This document shows positions 4,524 through 8,648 of a stretch of DNA of 8,648 nt, in pieces; within the stretch, counting starts at the first letter, position 1, and the number at the start of each line of letters is the position of its first letter. Source of the stretch: Candidatus Nanohalarchaeota archaeon (GTDB taxonomy: Archaea > EX4484-52 > B79-G9); NCBI GenBank assembly GCA_017610545.1, contig JAFCBV010000019.1, positions 1 to 8,648 on the forward strand. The letters are read 5' to 3'. Under the pieces are notes generated by a model that saw nothing but the letters and a program-made list of their open reading frames with translations, was not told where the DNA came from and did not search any database. Position numbers and translations under genes: made by a program.

Positions 4524-5111
4524 ATGTCACTTCTGGAAGATGCAAAAAAATTTGCAGTGGACAAGATGGGTCCCGACCGCCTCTCCGGTTACCCCCACGC
4601 AGAAAGGGTTTTGAAAAACTCGCGCATTCTCCGGAAACTTCAAGGCGGGGATATAGAGCTTATTGAGCTTTCCGCAATCATGCACGATATATCATTTAAT
4701 GGCAAAAACATTGCCACACATGCTACAGAGAGCGCGAACATTGCCGATACATTTCTTGAGGAGCACGGGGTTGATTTCAAAAGGCGCCAGAAAGTAAAGA
4801 AGATAATCGAGCGCCACACAGTGCGCGACTGGACTATGAACGGGGCTCCTGAAACAGTTGAAGAAAAAATTGTTTTTGATGCAGAGGCAATAGAGCGCAT
4901 TTCAATGCACGGATTTCTGATGTTTATCACAACATCACATAACCTGCCATACTCAAACACCGGGCAGGTCGTGCGCGCACTTGAGAAGTTCGTGGATGAG
5001 AATTACAAGTCAATTTTCTTTGAAAACACAAAACATCACGTACAGAAGAGTTATTTTCTCTTTAAGACCGTGATTGAGGAAATACGCGATGGAGCAAATC
5101 TAAAACCCTGA
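4524..5111 (+). CDS. HD-superfamily metal-dependent phosphohydrolase
   Basis: This encodes 195 residues. The HD metal-binding signature is complete: His25 (YPHAERV), His54-Asp55 (IMHDI) and Asp119 (VFDAEAIERI). His66 and His98 (ERHTV) are in the usual accessory places. Families of this size and pattern hydrolyse phosphomonoesters or nucleotides in the cytosol; the substrate cannot be read from the sequence. The start at 4524 (MSLLEDAKKFA) was chosen because a TATA box lies 23-24 nt upstream, and the alternative start adds residues unlike the family. It diverges from the pilin genes across a shared promoter region. Its stop is one base from the stop of the convergent deacylase gene. Confidence 0.85.
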   Translation: MSLLEDAKKFAVDKMGPDRLSGYPHAERVLKNSRILRKLQGGDIELIELSAIMHDISFNGKNIATHATESANIADTFLEEHGVDFKRRQKVKKIIERHTVRDWTMNGAPETVEEKIVFDAEAIERISMHGFLMFITTSHNLPYSNTGQVVRALEKFVDENYKSIFFENTKHHVQKSYFLFKTVIEEIRDGANLKP

Positions 5112-5112
5112 A

Positions 5113-6147
5113 TCACAACTTTTTCTGGAAAAGAACCGGGCTTATCATATTCCAGTGATCTATGACATTTCCGCTGATTCGTTTGTGGTAAATTATGTGT
5201 TTTCCTCTTTGCAGGGAAACATTGTTTGTGTCGCAGCCTTCAAAGTCAAGGACACTTGAGACCATTTGGCCTGCGAGCGCGATGCTGTGTGTGAGTACCG
5301 CAAGCACAATGCCGTTGTTTTTCGATGTCACGCGCTCTACACTTCCGTCTTCCATATTGATGATTTCTGCAAGAAGCTGCCTTTTTCTTACAAAATCCCC
5401 CAGTTGCACCTTTGGGAAGAAAAGCCCTGTTGACTTTGTACGCAGGTTCACTCTTGTCTTCAGCACAAACTGCGAATCAGGTATATTCGCTTGTCCTCTT
5501 ATCATGCCGTAATAGCGCATCACATTGAGCACTCCAAAGAGACCTGCCTGCACGAATTTTTCATCAAGCCGGTATGCTTCCCCGAGTTCTACAGGCATTG
5601 TCGGGACACCGTCATTTGTTGCGTAAACTGAAAGCATACTTTCCCTGCCGTCTCTCATCATTGAGACAAGAGTTCCGAAAATCCTTGAAAGCACCCTTAT
5701 CTTTTTCACGTCATTTGACTTTATTATGCGCGTGTGCGGTAGAAGAAGCCGCCCGTCAGGCCCGCCGTGAAGGTCTATGCCGAAGTCGTGGGCTTTAAAC
5801 AACTTGTACAGCACATAACCCATTCTTTCTGTTATACTGCCTTGAGGATGGCCCGGAAAACAGCGATTCAGATCCATATTGTCGTATGCTGTGCAGCGCT
5901 GCTTTGTGGAGAATGCGACCGGGTTTGCAACAGGCACAATTGTCAACTCGCCGATTATGTCCTGATTTGAGAAAAAAGTGCAAAGCCTTCTTGCAACTTC
6001 AATTCCTGTAAGTTCGTGCCCGTGAATGCCTGCAACCAAAAACATTTTTGGCCCGCGCGCATCGCCTTTGAAAGAAAAATAATTTATTTTCACAGAACCT
6101 CCGGGAACTTCCCCTGCATCAAGAAAACTGCTTTGTATGTCACTCAT
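5113..6147 (-). CDS. AstE/aspartoacylase-type zinc deacylase (COG3608-like)
   Basis: This 344-residue M14-related zinc hydrolase belongs to the succinylglutamate desuccinylase/aspartoacylase family, which releases acyl groups from N-acyl amino acids or related amides. Zinc ligands are His42 and Glu45 (AGIHGHE) and His127 (DLHGG). DLNRCFPG at 92-99 carries the substrate-binding Asn-Arg pair, and PVELGE (185-190) supplies the catalytic Glu. Residues about 240-300 form a barrel-sandwich-like C-terminal domain (TGLFFPKVQLGDFV... then a GIVLAV strand), typical of the COG3608 branch. A 40-residue tail after about 304 is less familiar. It is the last gene of the operon, 13 nt after the RimK-type ligase, without a clear ribosome site. 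The natural substrate is unknown; context suggests a glutamate- or aspartate-containing tag or its acyl cap. Confidence 0.87.
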   Translation of the reverse strand: MSDIQSSFLDAGEVPGGSVKINYFSFKGDARGPKMFLVAGIHGHELTGIEVARRLCTFFSNQDIIGELTIVPVANPVAFSTKQRCTAYDNMDLNRCFPGHPQGSITERMGYVLYKLFKAHDFGIDLHGGPDGRLLLPHTRIIKSNDVKKIRVLSRIFGTLVSMMRDGRESMLSVYATNDGVPTMPVELGEAYRLDEKFVQAGLFGVLNVMRYYGMIRGQANIPDSQFVLKTRVNLRTKSTGLFFPKVQLGDFVRKRQLLAEIINMEDGSVERVTSKNNGIVLAVLTHSIALAGQMVSSVLDFEGCDTNNVSLQRGKHIIYHKRISGNVIDHWNMISPVLFQKKL

Positions 6148-6160
6148 AACAATACTTTCT

Positions 6161-7048
6161 CTATTTGATTTTTAGTTCATCAGCTATGAACTCGACAATT
6201 TTTTTCGCGATGTTAGCGTCCGTTGCTTTCGAAATCCCCTGTATGCCGAAATTTATGTTTGCCTCAAGGACAACAGGCCCTTTTGAGCTTTCTATAATAT
6301 CAACCGCGCAAAGCCTCGTATCAAGAGCTTTTGCTGTTTTTATGGAAAGCTCTTTTATTTCATCACCCGGAACATATCGTTCGCCAGTACCGCCGACGCA
6401 TATGTTTGCCCTCTTTTCGCCGTTTTTTGCAATACGTTTCATTGCTCCGATAATGGTGTCTCCTGCAACAAGAACTCTTAGGTCTTTCCCGCCACTCTCA
6501 ACAAACTCCTGCACGATTATGTGTTGGCCGAGAATTTCAAAAGAACTCATTATGGACTCAAGGGCGTTAATATCTTCTACATAGATTATTCCTCGCCCTC
6601 CTGATCCGGAAAGCAGTTTTATCATTGCAGGAAATTTTATCTGCCTTGAAATGTCTCGAAGTGCCTCTTTTGTCTTGGCAAGATATGTTTTCGGTACAGG
6701 AATCCCTTCTTTTGAGAGTACAAGCCCGGTCAGGAACTTGTCATGCGCAATACGAATAGTTTTTGCATGATATGGTTTTTTTACGCCCGTATAGTCAAAT
6801 GCGCTTATTATGTCAAACCCGTATTCAGCGCGCTTGGAATCTATTCGTGGAAAAATATAGTCATAACCCTTTAGTTCGCGGCCTTTGTGCATTATTTTTA
6901 TTTTCCCCTTGTTCATACCAATAGTCAATTCGTAAATCGGCACAAGAGAGCAGTCAAACTCTTTTTTTGCTTCTTCAAGAATCATATGCGTTGTTTTGGA
7001 AGACTGTGCAGGGGCTATAAAAAGGACTTTGGGCTTTTTTTCACTCAT
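6161..7048 (-). CDS. RimK-type ATP-grasp amino-acid ligase, apparently catalytically complete
   Basis: RimK-family enzymes use ATP to join a carboxylate to an amine through an acyl phosphate. Known members add glutamate to ribosomal protein S6, F420 or tetrahydromethanopterin, or extend LysW. In these 295 residues all parts are present: HDKFLT (102-107), the ATP lysine in IKLLSGSGGRG (143-153), VQEFV...GKDLRVLVAGD (179-197), RANICVGGTGERY (213-225), and the metal triad Asp250, Glu262 and Asn264 (VVLEANINFGIQGI). The ATG overlaps the preceding paralogue's stop (ATGA), so the pair is translationally coupled. No LysW-like carrier is encoded here, so lysine or arginine biosynthesis is not supported. 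Adjacent protease and deacylase genes argue for reversible tagging or an acyl-dipeptide pathway. Confidence 0.88.
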   Translation of the reverse strand: MSEKKPKVLFIAPAQSSKTTHMILEEAKKEFDCSLVPIYELTIGMNKGKIKIMHKGRELKGYDYIFPRIDSKRAEYGFDIISAFDYTGVKKPYHAKTIRIAHDKFLTGLVLSKEGIPVPKTYLAKTKEALRDISRQIKFPAMIKLLSGSGGRGIIYVEDINALESIMSSFEILGQHIIVQEFVESGGKDLRVLVAGDTIIGAMKRIAKNGEKRANICVGGTGERYVPGDEIKELSIKTAKALDTRLCAVDIIESSKGPVVLEANINFGIQGISKATDANIAKKIVEFIADELKIK

Positions 7049-7911
7049 GGCATTCCACGCTCAAACCATTTTAGGAACTTGATTACCCCAAACGCATAAT
7101 GCACAGAAGCTGCAGCATGCAGGTGACGCAATACCTCTCGTGATACAGGTCCGAATTCGGGCTCGTATTTCGTTAAATTTGGGCATATATTCACTCCATG
7201 CACAAGAAGGCCTTCCTCTGTGCGTAGGCAATTTATTTCAGCGACCGATGCGTTGATAGCTTTTGATGCGCGAAGTATTGTTTTTGTCTCTATTTTGCTC
7301 AGCCTTGCAGGCGACTTTTTGTTTTTCAGGGCAAAGATTTTTTTACCTGCAACAAGAGCATCTATGGAGTCTGCCTTTCCTGCAAAATCCTGAACCAGAA
7401 GGGGTTGGGACAATTCTTCAACCGCATCAAACACACCTTTTGCAGTCTCCTCAGAATCAATTATTATCTCTCCTTTCTTGTCATAGGGTAACTTGAGGAC
7501 AATAGGGTATTTTAGGTCGCTTATCGTTTTTTCAAGGGCAGAACGCGACATTGCAAAGTAGCTTTTGAGTGACGGGATGCCGTTTTCGCGTAGTTGCATG
7601 GGCAGAAGGAACTCATTGTAACCGAACAGCACCGAGAGGTGGTTTATGGGGCTGTATTTCATGCTGCCCTCAATGGTTTTCATGAGGACGTAGCCCATGT
7701 CAGAGGCTTTTTTGAATATTCTGGGTAAAAATACGTCAAATTCAAGGAGGTTTGTATCTTTGTAATAAGGAGCCGGCCTTTTGCCCGTGCATTCTATGCG
7801 TACATTTGAAAGAGGTACATAAAGCACTTTTCCAAAAATATTTTTTGCTTCTTCTATGAGCTCTATTTCGGTTTCACCTGTTTTTTTAGGCCCCAGAATA
7901 CAGATTTTCAA
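7045..7911 (-). CDS. Degenerate RimK-like ATP-grasp paralogue
   Basis: This 288-residue protein is collinear with the adjacent ligase but has lost key residues. The ATP lysine is kept (VLKLPYDKKGE, Lys140), but the glycine-rich loop is reduced to DKKGE. GKDLRVLVAGD of the partner becomes GKADSIDALVAGK. The RANxxxGG segment is missing, and the metal-binding LEANIN becomes VHGVNICPN, with His238 where Glu is expected. It probably cannot ligate by itself and may be a regulatory or substrate-binding partner of the next gene's product. The start is TTG at 7911, two bases after the protease stop, with GAGGGG as ribosome site. The frame is intact, so it is not a decaying pseudogene. A divergent specificity with unusual metal binding remains possible. 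Confidence 0.8.
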   Translation of the reverse strand: MKICILGPKKTGETEIELIEEAKNIFGKVLYVPLSNVRIECTGKRPAPYYKDTNLLEFDVFLPRIFKKASDMGYVLMKTIEGSMKYSPINHLSVLFGYNEFLLPMQLRENGIPSLKSYFAMSRSALEKTISDLKYPIVLKLPYDKKGEIIIDSEETAKGVFDAVEELSQPLLVQDFAGKADSIDALVAGKKIFALKNKKSPARLSKIETKTILRASKAINASVAEINCLRTEEGLLVHGVNICPNLTKYEPEFGPVSREVLRHLHAAASVHYAFGVIKFLKWFERGMP

Positions 7912-7913
7912 AT

Positions 7914-8300
7914 TTAATCCCCTCGTTCCCTCAGGTCTGCTATTTTATTAGAGGAATGCGTTTTTTCAACATCAACCAGAAAGTTGGAAAAAAGTATATC
8001 GCGCCCTATTAGTACGGGCGTGAACATCTTTGAGCGGTCGGAGACCGTGAATTTTACGTCAAAGCTCTTTTCACGAAGAATAAGTTTTCCTGCAATCTGA
8101 ACGCGCGTTTGTCTTTCGGGGGTGTGCGCCTTTTTGATTGCAACACTTCCGATTACAGGGCCCAGACCTGCTTTTTTAGCGATTGCTGTATCAACAGAGC
8201 TTCTCGTTGCCCCTGTGTCTATCAGCGCCATTGCATGCACTTTGCCTGTGCCTTCAATAATGACCTTTTCAACAAGGCCAAGAATTTCTTTATTCTCCAT
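7914..8300 (-). CDS. RimB-like retropepsin-fold protease (ATP-dependent zinc protease family, COG4067)
   Basis: This 128-residue protein has the aspartic-protease-like motif LIDTGATRSS (Asp28-Thr29-Gly30) followed by a beta-rich core. The second family signature, VLIGRDIL, is at 98-105. These are the two hallmarks of the RimB/COG4067 family, named 'ATP-dependent zinc protease' but structurally retropepsin-like. Bacterial RimB removes glutamates added to S6 by RimK. The length is near the usual 130-150. The start is taken as the ATG at 8300; a TTG at 8306 is possible but weaker. A TATA box at 8330-8338 gives a leader of about 10 nt. It is the first gene of the operon, so protease and ligases are co-expressed. 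As a one-domain protein it should act as a dimer. Confidence 0.85.
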   Translation of the reverse strand: MENKEILGLVEKVIIEGTGKVHAMALIDTGATRSSVDTAIAKKAGLGPVIGSVAIKKAHTPERQTRVQIAGKLILREKSFDVKFTVSDRSKMFTPVLIGRDILFSNFLVDVEKTHSSNKIADLRERGD

Positions 8301-8329
8301 ACACAACAGAAACAGATTGAAACATGAGG

Positions 8330-8338
8330 TATTTATAT
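8330..8338 (-). promoter_or_regulatory. TATA box of the four-gene tag operon
   Basis: On the minus strand the box reads ATATAAATA. Its centre is 34 nt before the ATG at 8300, predicting transcription from about 8309 with a very short leader. It is back to back with the tRNA promoter in a roughly 100-nt divergent intergenic region. Confidence 0.65.
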
Positions 8339-8363
8339 CTGAATTTCGCGTTATTGTTCATTA

Positions 8364-8374
8364 TTTTATATAAA
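8364..8374 (+). promoter_or_regulatory. TATA box of the tRNA-Ile/tRNA-Met unit
   Basis: TTTTATATAAA is centred about 38 nt before the tRNA-Ile 5' end. It predicts transcription from roughly 8395 and a short leader that RNase P would remove. Only 8 nt separate the two tRNAs, so both probably come from this promoter. Confidence 0.75.
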
Positions 8375-8406
8375 TTCATTCAGAACGTGTATTCTGTAAA
8401 TATTAA

Positions 8407-8481
8407 GGTCCGGTGGCTCAGTCTGGTTAGAGCACCACGCTGATAACGTGGGGGTCGTGAGTTCAAATCTCACTCGGACCA
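8407..8481 (+). tRNA. tRNA-Ile (GAT anticodon)
   Basis: The cloverleaf is complete. Acceptor GGTCCGG pairs with TCGGACC (one G-U). The D-stem is GCTC/GAGC. Anticodon stem CCACG/CGTGG holds loop CTGATAA with GAT at 8442-8444, reading ATC and ATT isoleucine codons. The T-stem is GTGAG/CTCAC with loop TTCAAAT, and the discriminator is A. No intron is present and CCA is not encoded. Confidence 0.97.
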
Positions 8482-8489
8482 CTATTCTC

Positions 8490-8616
8490 GCCGAGGTGGC
8501 TCAGTTGGCTAGAGCGCCAGACTCATATGCGAATATGAGTTATGATTCCGTAAGGAATATGATTTACGAGGCGCTAAGAAATCTGGAAGTCGCGGGTTCG
8601 AAGCCCGCCCTCGGCA
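8490..8616 (+). tRNA. Elongator tRNA-Met (CAT anticodon) with intron
   Basis: Acceptor GCCGAGG (8490-8496) pairs fully with CCTCGGC (8609-8615), and the discriminator is A. The D-stem is GCTC/GAGC. Anticodon stem CCAGA (8517-8521) pairs with TCTGG (8582-8586), and CAT lies at 8524-8526. The T-arm is GCGGG, TTCGAAG, CCCGC. The anticodon loop is interrupted after position 37 by a 53-nt intron (8528-8580). A G1-C72 pair and an anticodon stem without the initiator G-C run argue against initiator tRNA. The CCAGA stem and intron location fit archaeal elongator Met. Ile2 (modified CAT) is the alternative and seems less likely. No CCA is encoded. Confidence 0.93.
8528..8580 (+). other. 53-nt archaeal tRNA intron with bulge-helix-bulge
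   Basis: The intron lies at the canonical 37/38 site. CTCA (8522-8525) can pair with TAAG (8575-8578) with one C-A mismatch, leaving 3-nt bulges TA^T and AA^A at the splice sites. GCG (8529-8531) pairs with CGC (8572-8574) as inner helix. This fits the tRNA splicing endonuclease motif. The body contains an ATTCC-GTAA-GGAAT hairpin (8545-8558) with a GNRA loop. Confidence 0.8.
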
Positions 8617-8648
8617 TACATTCAGAAGTTCCGATAATGACGGTTCAT

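Noticed and set aside
6161..7911. Lysine or arginine biosynthesis (LysX/ArgX) role for the ATP-grasp pair
   Set aside because: No LysW carrier, kinase, reductase or aminotransferase gene accompanies them. The neighbours are a protease and a deacylase.
8528..8580. Box C/D guide RNA inside the tRNA intron
   Set aside because: TGATT and TATGA words recall C boxes, but no C/D pair with a D box (CTGA) at usable spacing is present.
8490..8616. Initiator tRNA-Met or tRNA-Ile2 with CAT anticodon
   Set aside because: The G1-C72 pair and CCAGA anticodon stem lack initiator features, and the intron position and stem sequence fit elongator Met. Ile2 is not fully excluded.
1..8648. CRISPR array, insertion sequence or rRNA
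   Set aside because: No regularly spaced repeats, transposase-like frame with terminal repeats, or rRNA signature was seen. The only long repeat is the pilin cassette.

Overview
This window is archaeal. The evidence is a diphthamide synthase (Dph2), two class III (EppA-type) prepilin-like proteins beginning with the QSATEYLMTYGWAIL core, a PGF-CTERM (archaeosortase-type) C-terminus, an elongator tRNA-Met with an intron at position 37/38 that can form a bulge-helix-bulge, and TATA boxes about 24 nt before start codons (leaderless mRNAs). The exact pilin signal peptide is common in DPANN and Altiarchaeota-like genomes. That placement is inference, and no marker here fixes the lineage.

Layout. 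Positions 1-2300 (+ strand) form an accessory-looking block. A structured non-coding leader is followed by a PKD/PGF-CTERM surface protein, two small multi-pass membrane proteins (one GlpM/DUF3147-like), a tRNA-like minihelix (acceptor stem plus T-arm, no D or anticodon arm) and a tiny 8-cysteine protein. These genes start from strong Shine-Dalgarno sites and are punctuated by hairpins. Positions 2374-3338 (+) carry dph2, preceded by a possible 13-codon leader ORF. Positions 3335-4318 (-) carry two pilin-like genes sharing an almost identical 66-nt segment. Positions 4524-5111 (+) encode an HD-domain hydrolase.

Positions 5113-8300 (-) are a tight four-gene operon, transcribed in this order: a RimB-like retropepsin-fold protease, a degenerate ATP-grasp protein, an intact RimK-type ATP-grasp ligase, and an AstE/aspartoacylase-type zinc deacylase. 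Together they look like a write/erase system for an amino-acid or acyl-amino-acid tag. The ligase would attach, the degenerate paralogue may be a regulatory or scaffolding partner, and the protease and deacylase would remove or trim. The target is unknown. Positions 8407-8616 (+) are a dicistronic tRNA-Ile(GAT)/tRNA-Met(CAT, intron) unit behind a strong TATA box.

The best candidates for something undescribed are the tag operon with its dead/alive ATP-grasp pair, the 57-nt tRNA-like minihelix at 1942-1998, and the DNA-level conservation of the pilin N-terminal cassette. The genome is compact: both convergent gene pairs have overlapping or nearly touching stop codons.
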